DNA from: Ursus arctos
Taxonomy: Eukaryota; Chordata; Mammalia; Carnivora; Ursidae
Assembly (NCBI RefSeq): GCF_023065955.2
Contig: NW_026622997.1
Span: 21,494,001-21,558,000 of the forward strand
Length of the DNA: 64,000 bases
Reading direction: 5' to 3'
Position numbers and translations under genes: made by a program. Each line of letters opens with the position of its first letter. Positions within the stretch are counted from its first letter, which is position 1. Below, piece after piece: positions 37,780 through 49,894 of this stretch. The notes under the pieces were generated by a model. It saw only the letters and a list, made by a program, of their open reading frames with translations. It was not told the origin of the DNA and made no database searches.

Positions 37780-38560
37780 CCACTTCTAACGTATAAGCAG
37801 TTATCATCTTGGACTAGATCACTACAATAGCCTCCTAAGAGGTCTGTCTGTTGCCACTTTGTTCCACCACCGTCCATTCTCCCTACAGTAGCCAGAGCAA
37901 TCTTCTAAGAACAGTAATCCTGTCACAGCTCTCCCCTAATCAAGATGGCACTCCCCCGTCTTCCTCTGCGCTGCCCGTGGAGGTGACAGCCATCTTCTAT
38001 TCGGCATATTGGCCACCCTCAGACCTCTGGCAAAGCCCAAGACTGTTAAAAAGAGGACCAAGAGGTTCATCTGGCACCAGTCAGACCGATATGTCAAAAT
38101 TAAGAGCAACCGTTGGAAACCCAGTAGGGTGCACAGAAGAATCAAGGGCCAGATCTTGATGCCCAGCATTGGTTATGGGAGCAACAAGAGAACAAAGCAC
38201 ACGCAGTCCAGTGGCTTTCAGAAACTCTTAGTCCACAGCGTCAAAGAGCTTGAAGAGCTGCTGATGTGCAGTAAACCCTACTGTGCAGAGATTGCTCAAA
38301 ATGTCTCCTTTAAGAACCGCAAAACCATCAGGGTCAAGAATCCCAATGCCAGGCTGCATAGCAAAGAAAATGAATAGACAGACAGCTTCTGTGTACACTG
38401 TATCTGTGTTAATGGAACTAACAAAAAAGAATGGCGCTCCCCACCAGTGACTTCCCAGCATGCTTAGGCCTTATCATCATCATCATCTGTGAGCAGGTGC
38501 TTGATGACTAGTCCTACATTATGTCCTATGACTCTTCCCTTTGCTCGCTTAGCTCCTTGT
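37780..38560 (+). repeat. ancient LINE-like repeat split by RPL32 retrocopy
   Basis: CACTACAATAGCCTCCTAAG before and CTTCCCTTTGCTCGCTTAGC after the RPL32 insert are parts of the same old family, here in the opposite orientation. Confidence 0.45.
37958..38426 (+). pseudogene. RPL32: processed RPL32 pseudogene
   Basis: This is an intronless copy of ribosomal protein L32 mRNA. The 5' UTR (CTTCCTCTGCGCTGCC...) starts at 37959, the body ends in TAG at 38375-38377, and a decayed 3' UTR and A-rich tail follow. Target duplications aagatggcactcccc (37942-37957) and aagaatggcgctcccc (38427-38442) flank it, which is the mark of LINE-1-mediated retrocopying. The start codon is lost: TTG at 38009 stands where ATG should be. 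The frame after it is still open for 122 codons against 135 in L32, with two in-frame losses, four residues near the GIDN region and nine near VERAAQLAI. It sits inside an older LINE-like repeat in an RNF144B intron. Expression as protein is unlikely without the ATG. Confidence 0.93.
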
Positions 38561-39351
38561 AAAATTTCACTGCCTTATTACTTCACTGCCTTATTACATG
38601 TATAAATCTCTTCTTTTGCGTCATTTGGATGTAAGTTGGAAATCTTTCAGGTCAAAGCCACGTGTAGATTGGCTGCTTATTCATGGTCCTAACCTATCAA
38701 CTTAAATGTGTTTTTAAAAAATGCACAGCTATAAATAACTCTCAGAAGTAATGTTTGCTCAGTGTCATCTGGTTCGTTCACAAATGTTAACAGTCCCAGA
38801 GGCTTATCTCCAGCAATTCTAACCAAATTAATAGTTATCCAGTTGAAAAAGCAGAAAGTGTGCTTTCGAGTAGAGAGGTCTCTGTCATGAATCAAAAATA
38901 AAGGCGGCAGAGGAAAAAAACAAATCATATTCTTTGTACATTCAGGCCCAGAGGCACCAATATACCTTTTCTTTGCATTCAAAAACGTCCTCCATGAATT
39001 TCTGTAGAAGGCTTGTGTGTGCTGTTTGCCTGCAAGGGATAAATCTCTTTAATCCTATCTCCATCTCCAGTTAGAGAAATTAAGTCACTACTCTTCTGAA
39101 TCTTCTGTTAACTCCTTGTTAACTTACTTAGCTCTTTATGTTAACATAGAAATAAATATAAAGCTGAGGGCACTGTCAGGAATTTGGTTAGATCTGTCTT
39201 TTTTGCCCCAGAATAGTTACTTACTCTGTCCGTAATGGTTTATCAAGAAGACAATAGCACACCTTTGGCAGGTATCTTTTACATAACCAGAACAATATTT
39301 CAAAGCTGTAGGACAAGCTCAGGTACTTGTGTAAAGAATGTCTGTGCCCCA

Positions 39352-39558
39352 GGGGTGCCTGGGTGGCACAGCGGTTAAGCGTCTGCCTTCGGCTCAGGGC
39401 GTGATCCCGGCGTTCCGGGATCGAGCCCCACATCAGGCTCCTCTGCTATGAGCCTGCTTCTTCCTCTCCCACTCCCCTGCTGTGTTCCCTCTCTCGCTGG
39501 CTGTCTCTCTCTCTGTGTCGAATAAATAAATAAAATCTTTAAAAAAAAAAAAAAAAAA
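39352..39558 (+). mobile_element. young-looking SINEC, perfect target duplication
   Basis: agaatgtctgtgcccca is repeated exactly on both sides, with a pure A-tail of about 20. The clean repeat and tail suggest one of the most recent insertions here. Confidence 0.93.
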
Positions 39559-39718
39559 AAGAATGTCTGTGCCCCAAAGCAAACATTATAGAAACACATG
39601 ATATTGTATTGCTACTGTGGGTGCTTCCTGTATCGACCGACATTTCTCTAAGCTTTAATCATGTCAGATTCTAACTAGCAGTGCTTTCTTTTTATTTAAA
39701 TTATTTAAAAGAGTGGCT

Positions 39719-40296
39719 AACGATCCAGCAATTGCAGTATGAAGTGTTTACCCAAAGGATACAAAAATAGACTTGAAGGGACACATGCATCCCAAGGTTT
39801 ATAGCAACATTATCAACAATAGCCAAATTATGGAAAGAGCCCAAATGGCCATTGACAGATGAATGGATAAAGAAGATGAGGTATATATGTACCATGGAAG
39901 ATGACTCAACTACAAAAAAGAATGAAGTCTTGCCATTTGCAACAACATGGATGGAGCTAGAGAGTATTATGCTAAGTAAAATAAGTCAGTCAGAAAAAGA
40001 TAAATACCATGTGATTTCACTGATATGTGGAATTGAAGAAACAAAACAGATGAACATGAGGGGAAAAAGAGGCAAACCAGGAAACAGACTCTTAACTCTA
40101 GGGAACAAACTGAGGGTTACTGGAGGGGAGGCAGATGGGGGAATGGGTTAAATGGGTGATGAGGACTTGGGAGGGCACTTGTTAGGATGAGCACTGAGTG
40201 TTTTATGTAAGTGATGAATCACTAAATTCTACACCTCCAACTAATATTACACTGTATGTTAACTAACTGAAATTTAAATAAAAACTTAAAAACAAA
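39719..40296 (+). mobile_element. LINE-1, 5'-truncated, with target duplication
   Basis: A 578-bp L1 3' end. The duplicated site taaaagagtggct (39706-39718) and taaaagagcggct (40297-40309) bracket it. The end of ORF2 is readable (TDEWIKKMRYICTMED, SEKDKYHVISLICG), followed by the 3' UTR and AATAAAAACTTAAAA. Confidence 0.88.
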
Positions 40297-42987
40297 TAAA
40301 AGAGCGGCTGTTTGAGAGAAGTAATTGGTTTAAATTAGTAGATATCTGTCCTCTGTTTTCTCCCGTGACCCTCTGTATTTATAATAGAAAAAATTTTGAC
40401 CCTGCTGGGTGGACAGGAATGTACTGAGGACATCCCATCTGACTGGCGCTGTGAGGGGTGCTTGGAACTCTGATAGGGAGATCCAGAAATACTTACTTAA
40501 GACATGCCGTGGTTCTAAGTGGGAGAAACAGCCTGCCTGTCCTCTAGGGTAGCTCTCAGTGGAGTTGAAGATCCCAGACAGAGGTACAAAAAGCAATTAA
40601 TGAAAAATAAATGAGAATATAATCAAATACCAAATACTCTTTAGAAGAAGAAGATATGCACCCACCGGAGACATAAGACGTTACTTCCGGTGTAAGTACC
40701 TGTCTGTGTGTAGGATGTTCAGGAAGGAGAAAAGGCTGGCCAGCAAATATGGCTAAAAGAAATGTCACTGTTGTAGTTTCAATTTCTTTTCTTCTTGTGC
40801 TAAGCTTTGTTCTTTGGTTGCCCACTCTGCCCCGACCCCCTGACTGCGCTGAAGTAGGCTTTATATATTTAAGAATTTGCTCTCAATTTGGACAGTGTTC
40901 AGTGTTGTGTTGGTAAACGGATTTGTGGGGGGGGGGTAGGGAGGCTCCGATTTATAGTGTTTGCCAATTTCTGTGGTGTAAATGCTCTCACCGTGGCTGA
41001 TTTCTCAAGTGGGTGATTCATGTGATGTCACTGAAGGCGGAGGTGGGACACGATGGCGTAGGCTGTTGGCTGCTGGCAAGACCCCACTTTAGGAGGTGAC
41101 TGCCAATGTTCTTGCTCACTGTCTTCTTATGTACAGAATCTTTATTCCAATATCTGGAAGGAGACTGTTCTTTCCCTTTTATACCTTCCACACTCTGGCT
41201 GCCTACAGAGTTGCTATTCCAGGGACTGTTTTTTGTTTTTAATCTCTGTTTATGTGGTACTTTAGCTCTTTCGAACTTAATCTCTTTGTGTTTTATCTCA
41301 GCGTGTGCTGTCTGCTTTATACTGTGATTAGGAACGACCCCGGTTTTACTTCCTGAGTTTAGAGCTGATTAAAAGGGGAAACTTCAGTATGGATACTTGG
41401 ATAAGAAAAGCATTAAATATTTCTGTATTAAAAAAACTTTCTGTATATTAAACATTCCTTACCTCCACCCCAAAGAGCTTCTCACAGACAGTAATAATTT
41501 CATTTATGTTATCTTGCGGGGTGCTCTGTTATTACTTTGCTTATTCTTTTGTTTTTGTTTTCACATTTTATTAATTTTAAACATCTCTTGTCCTTCTCAC
41601 ACTGAGATTTCTGAGAAGCAAACCTCTATTTTCATCTCTGTAAACCCAAGGTCTCTAAAAAGTCTCTGTAGTTGATCATTAGTTGAATAACAATGAATAA
41701 TAGACATTTGCCTAAGTTTTCAGGCATATCATCACAAGAGGTCAGGCCTAAAGAAGAAGTTTGGAATAGTCCAAATTAAAGCAAGATTGAGACTTAGTCA
41801 TGGCTTGGGTTCTGTAAATAAGTAAATACGGGAGAAATCGAGGACCGAGTCTTAGACACCATCCATTGGTGGGACCAAAGGAAGCAGTATTGGTGCAAAA
41901 GGAGAAGGAAGATTGTGGGAAGAAAATAGAGAGGCTGGTGCCTTATGGAAGAGAGCTACAAGAGTCCCAGATAGAAGATGGAATGAGAAACATTTGCTGG
42001 ATATGAGTAGAGGGATGCAGTTTTAACATTCAGAGAGCAGTTTATTCATGAGCTGGGAATAAAAACTTTACTTTAGAGACTTAAGGAGGATGTGAGGGGT
42101 AGGAATGAGAATCAGTGAATGTGGATCACTCATCCAAGGACTGGCATGAGACAGGAAGGTGAAGTGGATGTTAGGTACAGGGAGACAGTAAATAGGGTTC
42201 TAGCAAGGGTAATTATTATTCATTTTAATGTCAGAAATTTTTTTCATTGTCACCCTTATAGGTAACGCTTCGTAAAGGAGGTTTAATTTTGAAAGTGCTA
42301 TATGTAAAGCTCCATGTCTTGCCAAGTTGGTGTCTTTCCAAATGTAGAGAGCCTAACTGAAGTGGGTGGAGATTTAGAGTCTAATAATGATCATAACATA
42401 CTTTCAACACCAGGACTGGTATTAGATGATTTTAGTGTGCTATGTACATCTGTTGATGAGAGTACTAGAAGAGAATGGAAAATAAATTCCAGTGCAAGGC
42501 AATTCAAGATGGTATTAGCAGTGTATGTATCGTAAGTCAGTTGTTGGCAGAGGAGTATATCTAGCTTTTGCAAAAACCAAGAATGACTGCTTTACATCAA
42601 CAGGAAGCAACCCATCAGTGCGTCAGGTATACTGCAGCACACAAGTGAATAAGTAGCCCTTGCCTACAGTCTAAAGAGAGAAAGGCCATCTCCATGAAGT
42701 GAATAGAGCACAGCAATAAAATAGATGCTGATTCTGTGACACCAAAATTAAGACAAGTACGTAGTAGGTCCTTTAAAAAAGGTCCTTTAAGAATGCATAG
42801 GCTATAAATTGGTTAAAGATGAGAGAGGATTTTTAGGGGTAAGGAAAAGCATAGAATGAGAATTGTATATATGGAGAAGAATGTGAAACGGGAAATTTGA
42901 ATATGAAAAGTAGATTTTCCAGGGGACAACTTAGATCCAGAATTATTTTATTAGTCTGTCATTCATACACATTGATAGTAACCTTTT

Positions 42988-43367
42988 GTTTTTAAAATTT
43001 TTAAAAAGATTTATTTATTTTTTTTAAAGATTTTCTTTATTTGAGAGAGGGAGAGTGAGAGGGAGAAGCAGACTCCCCACTGAACAATGAGCCTGATGTG
43101 GGACTTGATCCCAGGGCCCTGAGATCGTGACCTGAGCTGAAGGCAGATGTTTAACCGACTGAGCCACCCAGACACCCTTATTTATTTATTTTAGAGAGAG
43201 TGTGTAAACATGGGGGAGGAGGGGCAGAGAGGGAGAGAGAGAATCTTGAGCAGACTCCCCACTGAGCACAGAGCCTAAAGCCGGGCTCCATCTCCGGACT
43301 CTGAGATCATGACCTGAGCCCAAACCATGAGCCAGATGCCTAACCGACTGAGCCACCCAGGCGCCCT
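42988..43367 (-). mobile_element. SINEC with a second SINEC inserted in it
   Basis: Outer duplication ttgatagtaacctttt / ttgatagtagcctttt. An inner antisense SINEC (about 43019-43178) lies in the outer element's tail, flanked by tttatttattttt-like repeats. Confidence 0.9.
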
Positions 43368-43450
43368 TGATAGTAGCCTTTTAAAACTAGCTTTAAAAAA
43401 TTATAAAAGTAATATTTACTCCTGTTTTTTTTTTTTTTTAATTCAATGTT

Positions 43451-43640
43451 AGGGGTGCCTGGGTGGCTCAGTTGGTTAAGTGGCTGCTTTTGGCTCAGGT
43501 CATGATCTCAAGGTCCTGGGATTGAGCCCTGCATGGGGCTCCCTGCTCAGCGGGGAGTCTGCTGTTCCCTCTGCCCCCCAACTCATGCTCTTTCTCTCTC
43601 AAATAAATTAAATAAATAAAATATTTTTTAAAAATAAATT
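43451..43640 (+). mobile_element. SINEC with target duplication
   Basis: aattcaatgttag before and aattcaagttag after. GGGGTGCCTGGGTGGCTCAG head. Confidence 0.9.
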
Positions 43641-46600
43641 CAAGTTAGTATTAAAATAAATCTTTGCCTCCTCTCCCAACCCCTGCCCTTTACTCAAGGA
43701 TAACTGTTTTTATGCTTCTTAGATATTCTGAAAATGTTACAACCTATTTCTATATGTACATATTCTTATAAACATGGCTCATTTACACTGCTCCTCAATC
43801 TGCATTTTTGAATTGGCAGTGTGTCTTCGGGATCCTTCCACATAGTCACCTCGATTCACCTTATTTTAGAGCTACATGGTGTTCAACTATACGGACGTAC
43901 ATTATTTGTCTACTAACCTACACAAAACCTTATGGGTCTGGAGTAGCGTGTTAATTTTTTTAAAAAGGTTAATAACAAAAATAAATTTTTATTATGGTAG
44001 ATAAGGTTTTCTGCAGGACGATGTGTGGAGTGTATATTTTATTTCTATTTGCACACACACATTTCCAAGTGCCTAAAATATAGAATGACAGAATCATCAG
44101 GTTGGAAAAGACTTTCAAGGTCATCTCAGACATGCTGCTTTAATCCCCTTTGTAAACTACCTGCTGCAAGGGAGGAACAGTCCTTGTTTGACCTGGGCAT
44201 TTGCTCACTATTGCTAGAGGTAACCTTATGGGTTGAAATGCTTTCATCTGCAAGGAACAGAATGCCAGACTTGGAAGTGCCTTAACCAGTGAAGGCACTG
44301 AATTACCTTGCACAAAGGAAATCCAGAGGTAGGCTGTTGCAGGCGTGGTCGACATAGCCGCTCAACTTCTCCAACTCATGGAATTTTCCCCTCAGTGTTC
44401 CCAGAGTTGTCCCGGCCCAGACGTCACAGCTTCTCACGGCTGTCTTCAAACACGGACAGACTGAAGGGAGATTCTTGCCCGCATATCAGGAAGGAGATCT
44501 TGTCCCAGAAGCCCCTTGGCAGAACATCCCTCACCTCCCATTGGCCAGAGCCATGTCACATGACCACACCCTGGCTGCGCGGAAGGCTGAGAGCACAAGT
44601 CTGTGGTGTTCTGCGTTTATAGAGATGGGAGTGTTCTCAGCGAGGAGGCTTGAAAGGAGTTGGGACAGACGTTGAATAGATACTATAGAGGTGGCTAGAG
44701 AAGCCAATATCATGTTTGAATAGAGTAAAAATTATCTCCTGGTATCCCCACTTTGGGTGTTGGTTAAGCTCTGTAAGCTATCCTTAAAGAACGAGACTTC
44801 TAACGAAATAAATAAGTAAAAAGCTGTAATGTCCCCCTTTTGCCCCTTCCACCACCCTCCTTCGGATGAGCATTCCTGTGGTATCAAAGTGGAGAAAAAC
44901 ACAGAGCATTACTGTTTTCTGTGACTCAGACAACTCCCTTGCTTTTTGCGTTGGACTGTCAGCTGCATTGCTTCCTATGGTTTATTCTTTATGGGAATTC
45001 GTCAAAACCTGTAATTGCTCCCATATTTATAGTTTTTGCTTTTATCGTGGCCACCCAGATACCTGAAATAAGTTGGTAGAAAAGAACAGGTCAGAATGTC
45101 TACCAAATAATTTGGATTAGAATTATGAGAGACAGCTTGTATCCTTGTATCTTTTTAGGGTGATCCGTGGGGATGCTATAAATTTAACTGTAATATGTGT
45201 CTTTCCTTTCCTTTCCCTTCTGTATTGTCCGTCTTTTAAAGGACCCGTGATTTGGAATGGGTGGTTAAGTAGGTAGGTGGTGTGGGAGTCCTTAGTTATA
45301 ATTTATATACCAGCCTTCATTTCTTTGGACTTAGTGTTTGTGAAGCAGTTATAAGAATCTGGAAAAAAAAATCAATGGTGTGGAAATAAAAGGTCAGGAC
45401 CTTGAAGCATAGGTGTGTGCCCCTGTCCCTTTGACTTTCTAACCAGCCTGTCCCAAACTTTCAGGGAATTTTTTCAAGGGTCCACATCTCTCTTGGGGTC
45501 TGAGCACCTGTGAATCATAGGCTTCCCCCTTCTGATTTTATTTGGCTCATCATTCTCCAACTCCTGTTCCCCAGAATTATTAGATAAGAAAATAGGTGTA
45601 AGGATGCTCTTTTTGAATGGAAACCTATCATAAGTGTGGATCTGATTATTGCCTTTTCTAGATGAGAGATTCATGGAGACAGTGTTTGCTGGAACATATT
45701 GGACTTACTTCCCCTGATACCGAATTTGTAAAATTATTACCTTTAAAACTAAGCTCATACTTAATGCCTTCACTTCCTTTTCACACCACTGTTTGGGTCT
45801 GTTTGCCTCCTGTGTGGAAATTTCCAAGAATCATAAGCCTTAGGAGATTTAAAGCTGAAATCTCATCAGTTATAATTTGCAAAATACATTGGTTCAGAGA
45901 AAAAAGGACTACTCTACTCAAATAACATCATTTTCACATGATATGTTCCCTTAAAGGTCACACTATAAGACAGGAACGTGAGATCTATTATTGAATAGTA
46001 AAACAGACAACCGAACAAGATGTGTAAACATTTGAATAGAATGTTTGGTGGTAAGTTGGTGGTAAGCCGACTCCGTATTCTTTCCTGCAGGCCACTTGGA
46101 CGTAGCTCGTGTAGCTATCATTTTATGATCTGTGAAAGTCCATACCTTTTGTTTTTAAGATCATCTAAGTCTTTTACAAATGTCTAACCAGCATATGGTA
46201 GGACAACAGAATACCCAAATGGACAGCCAATCTGACTTTTTGGCTAAGCCACACCTGGCACTGTTTGGTCCCTAAACTATTTGATTTCTTCTTTGTTCTT
46301 TTATTGCCCTCTAAAAAATAGAAGAATCCTCACTACTTATTTCTCAGTGCCGAAAAGGACAAAATCCTTTGTGAATTTCTTTTTCCTTTTGCTTCGGTAG
46401 GTTTTTCAAGTTCAATTTTCCTCCAAGATAATACACTAAATAATTGTAGCAGGGACTTGAGATTTTTGCCTACTTTGAGTGCTGAAGGGTGAGTAGTATT
46501 CCAAAAGAATTGCAAAGTTTGGTTAGTGAGAACACTTGCTATCCGTTCATAAGGGCAGTGGTGGCCTCTTACACTAGTACCTACTTTGAGAAACGTGGCA

Positions 46601-46773
46601 GCGCTGAGTGACCTTGTAGGTTTGGATCCATTATGAAGACCAAGAGGAGAGATCACTGTCCTCGGTTGTACTAACCTTCCATAAATAGTAGCCTATAAAA
46701 GAAAAGTGGGAGAAAGCCTCAGGCCTGTATGAAAGACACATAGACCATCACACTTTCTTTTTTTACACTTTAG

Positions 46774-46978
46774 AAGTTCACCTGGACCCCTACCGAACGT
46801 GGTGTCCTGTTGCAGACTGTCAGACAGTGTGCCCTGTTGCCTCCAGTGACCCAGGACAGCCTGTGCAGGTGGAGTGCCCATCCTGTCACCTGAAGTTCTG
46901 CTCCTGTTGCAAGGATGCTTGGCACGCAGAAGTCTCCTGTAGAGAGAGCCAGCCTATCGTCCTGCCAACAGAGCACGG
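46774..46978 (+). CDS. RNF144B: RNF144B coding exon (IBR domain)
   Basis: The exon is 205 nt with a strong polypyrimidine tract and TTTAG acceptor, and a GTAAGA donor. It completes the split Glu codon and encodes [20 protein letters not shown], then an ECPSC pair, then [15 protein letters not shown]. The spacing of these Cys and His residues is the C6HC zinc signature of the in-between-RING (IBR) domain. It ends with GG of a Gly codon finished by G at 49456. The Leu-Pro-Thr-Glu-His end leads into the IBR-RING2 linker. Expected residues 112-178. No frameshift or stop is present. Confidence 0.95.
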
Positions 46979-47154
46979 GTAAGAAAGGAAACGGTCTTTG
47001 GGATTATTCACTGGTGTTCTTAGAAACCCCAAATATGTCACTTGGAGTTCTCTTGTGATGGAATTTAGAGATTAGTTATTGCCCTGCGGAACTTCCCTGA
47101 GAAGTGTCTCAGAATTGGGAAGTTGTTAACAAAGAGTAACTGACAGAGCCTTTC

Positions 47155-47352
47155 TTTTTTTTAAAAGATTTTATTTATTTATTTAACAGAGATAGAGACA
47201 GCCAGCGAGAGAGGGAACACAGCAGGGGGAGTGGGAGAGGAAGAAGCAGGCTCATAGCAGAGGAGCCTGATGTGGGGCTCGATCCCATAATGCTGGGATC
47301 ACACCCTGAGCTGAAGGCAGACACTTAACGACTGCGCCACCCAGGCGCCCCC
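47155..47352 (-). mobile_element. SINEC, first of tandem pair
   Basis: Antisense copy of the GGGAACACAGCAGGGGGAG type. It abuts the next SINEC with no spacer. The pair shares one outer duplication (tgacagagcctttct at about 47140 and 47543). Confidence 0.9.
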
Positions 47353-47541
47353 TTTTTTAAGATTTTATTTAGTTATGTGACAGAGAGATGGCCAGCCGAG
47401 AGAGGGAACACAGCAGGGGGAGTGGCAGAGGAAGAAGCAGGCTCATAGCGGAGGAGCCTGATGTGGGGCTCGATCCCAGAACGCCGGGATCACACCCTGA
47501 GCCGAAGGCAGACGCTTAACGACTGCGCCACCCAGGCGCCC
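47353..47541 (-). mobile_element. SINEC, second of tandem pair
   Basis: Antisense copy of the same subfamily as its neighbour. The right duplication copy follows at about 47543. Confidence 0.9.
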
Positions 47542-48341
47542 CTGACAGAGCCTTTCTAAGGGGGTGTTAGGTATTTACCCCTGGAGAATCTCCCAGATAC
47601 TGCTGAAATTAGAGTCAGTATACATTTTGATTTCTCCTCGGGTCGGGAGGCACACGGCCCCTTGGTTTTCCACCGCAAGGCACGGCTTGTCCCCAGCCGT
47701 CTGCTTAGGAACCGTGAGCACCTGCTCTTGATTTACCTCGTTCTGCTTGCAAAGCGACACAGACATTATTTTGTGACCCGACTATGTGGCAGCTTGTGAG
47801 GCGTGCCAATCCCGTCAGAGAGAGCGCCGCCATAGAAAGAGCGGCCTTCAGGGCAGCGCAGGGCCCAGTGCGCGGGTCCTAGAGGAAAGGAGCTACATCT
47901 CCCGATACTTTGTGCCCTGCAAAGATGGTGCCAAGGTTCAAATTCAGTTACAATGAGAAGCAGTTAACTCTCTACCTTTCAGTACGGAGGGTTTTCATGG
48001 CAGCCGAAGGGCCCAGAGCGAGAGAGCTTTGTGCTCGATCCCATGCTTTGCTTGAGAACTCTGGCTGTTCTGCATCGGCAAGAACAGAGGTACCAGTGTT
48101 CCGGCCGGGCTGGCCCACTCACCCCGCACCCTCCGAGTGTGTAGAACCATTCTTCAGGAATGGTAGCGCTACCTGGCTAGGAGGCTGTGCTCGAATCTTA
48201 GACCAGACAAACCAAGAGGAAAAATAGATCTAGTGCGCACGGCCGGCCCGCGCCTTCTTAGCCGGTACCCTCTGCACATGGCAGTGAGGTCTGCAGGTAT
48301 CACGGGACAATGTGAAGATCCCAGAGGAGAAAGGTTGAATT

Positions 48342-48530
48342 CTTTTTTAATATTTTAAAAGATTTTATTTATTTAAGAGAGAGCGAGCGAGCACGAGAGC
48401 GGGGAGGGTCAGAGGGAGAAGCAGACTCCCTACTGAGCAGAGCGCTGATGTGGGGCTCAATCCCAGGACCCCGGGATCATGACCCAAGTTGAAGGCAGAT
48501 GCCCAACCGACTGAGCCATCCAGGCACCTC
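48342..48530 (-). mobile_element. SINEC
   Basis: AAAAGATTTTATTTATTTAAG to GAGCCATCCAGGCACC. Confidence 0.87.
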
Positions 48531-49455
48531 GAGAGGCTGCGTTCTGACATTGTCGCTTGGTATCTGTGGGACCTCATGGAAGTCACTCAGCCTCTATGAG
48601 TCTGTGTCTCTATTTGAAAAAAAAAATGGAAGGGGGAGAATTAAAATAGTAACCGTCCCGCTGCTATAATAAGGTTATTGTGAGTATCCGATCGGATCCT
48701 GGGGCTGACAGCCCTCTGTGAACTTGATGTCTCTGTGTGCTGGGGGCTGGTTTTGATGAACGTGCTAACGTCAATGCAGTGCTGTGGTTCCCCTAACCTT
48801 CCCACCCCAACGTGTTCCACTTATTTTCCGTGTCCCCTAAGGCTATGAGCCCATGCTGACCTATTCATCCGTCTGGAGCAGGTCTCTTTAATGAGACTGG
48901 ACATTGATTTTCAAGTATTGATTATTGCCTCCCATGACCTCTTCCATTTATTTATCAGAATGGATCACCAGAAAGATGTTTCTGTACCGTGTCAGATCGA
49001 GAGCTGGTTTTTCTGTTGTATAGCAGAATGCTTACGTTTTTGATTTCGACAGTGTGTGCTCAGGGAATGAAATACTAATTTGGCAAAACAACGAATTAAG
49101 TCAGGTGTGGAAAATACAATTATATCATTCACTCCAAGCCAAAGATAAACAAATTAAGGTTCTTTTTTTTGTTTTGAGTTATCCGAACAGCTAATAGTAT
49201 GTGCCCCCCCTCGTTTTACCCCCGCCCTCTTCCATGGAAGTGAATTAAGCTCAGATGAGGAAGAGTCCTACCTACCATTAGGAGCCCTAGGAATTCAGTT
49301 GGTGACCAGAAAGTGGGGTCTAGAAGGGCCTTAGTTAACTGTTGAATTAATTACCCTCAGCCCACTCTTCCCCAGCCCTGGGTAGTGTACACCCTCGTGG
49401 TTCCAGCAGCATTCTTGAGCCCCACCCCATCATTTCTTATCCATTTTGTTTCTAG

Positions 49456-49600
49456 GGCCCTCTTCGGGACAGACACAGAAGCCCCCATTAAGCAGTGCCC
49501 TGTTTGTCGGGTTTACATCGAGCGCAACGAGGGCTGTGCTCAGATGATGTGCAAGAATTGCAAACACACGTTTTGCTGGTACTGTCTCCAGAACCTGGAC
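49456..49600 (+). CDS. RNF144B: RNF144B coding exon (RING2, catalytic cysteine)
   Basis: The exon is 145 nt, after TTTCTAG and before GTAAGT. It encodes [13 protein letters not shown], the CPVC pair, [19 protein letters not shown]-type ligands and TFCWYC. This is RING2 (Rcat). The Cys after Glu-Gly, about residue 206 by human numbering, aligns with the thioester-forming Cys198 of RNF144A; it is intact here. RBR ligases pass ubiquitin from the E2 to this Cys and then to the substrate. The donor is followed 92 bp downstream by a SINEC (49693-49894) with a 17-bp target duplication. Reading upstream of 49456 also stays open but has no acceptor, so the spliced start is preferred. Confidence 0.96.
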
Positions 49601-49692
49601 GTAAGTTCCCCTTGCAAGCATCTCCTGGGGGCATTTTCTACATCATATCTTTGCAACCACCAGGATCCTACAGGCTTTCCTTTTAAAATCTT

Positions 49693-49894
49693 CTTTTTTT
49701 TTTTTTTTTAAGATTTTATTTATTTATTTGACACAGAGAGAGAGAGAGAGCACAAGCAGGGAGGGTGGGAAAGGGAGAAGCAGACTCCCCGCTGAGCAGG
49801 GAGCCCTAAGACAGAGGGACTCAATCCCAGGACCCCAGGATCGTGACCTGAGCTGAAGGCAGATGCTGAAACGACTGAACTACCCAGGCGCCCC
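49693..49894 (-). mobile_element. SINEC with 17-bp target duplication
   Basis: tttccttttaaaatctt at 49676-49692 and 49895-49911. It lies just 92 bp after the RING2 exon donor. Confidence 0.93.

Larger units (their letters stand above)
30851..46773 (+). other. RNF144B: RNF144B intron, 15.9 kb
   Basis: GTATGT...TTTAG. It holds the RPL32 retropseudogene, two LINE-1 fragments and seven SINECs, including a nested pair at 42988-43367. The block 33293-37089 is nearly free of recognisable mobile elements apart from a MIR-like stretch at about 34985-35118 and a (GTT)n run. 40310-42987 and 43650-46770 hold only degenerate repeat-like DNA. Confidence 0.9.
46979..49455 (+). other. RNF144B: RNF144B intron, 2.5 kb
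   Basis: GTAAGA...TTTCTAG. It contains a tandem SINEC pair (47155-47541), a CpG-enriched patch (about 47640-48270) and another SINEC (48342-48530). No exon-like sequence was seen. Confidence 0.9.

Noticed and set aside
39852..40151. 99-codon open frame
   Set aside because: It is the end of LINE-1 ORF2 in a 5'-truncated copy, not a host gene.
47910..48227. 105-codon frame in a CpG-rich patch
   Set aside because: No similarity recognised and no splice sites; noted as a composition anomaly only.
49385..49711. 108-codon continuous frame over the RING2 exon
   Set aside because: Only 49456-49600 is coding; the rest reads through intron on both sides of good splice sites.
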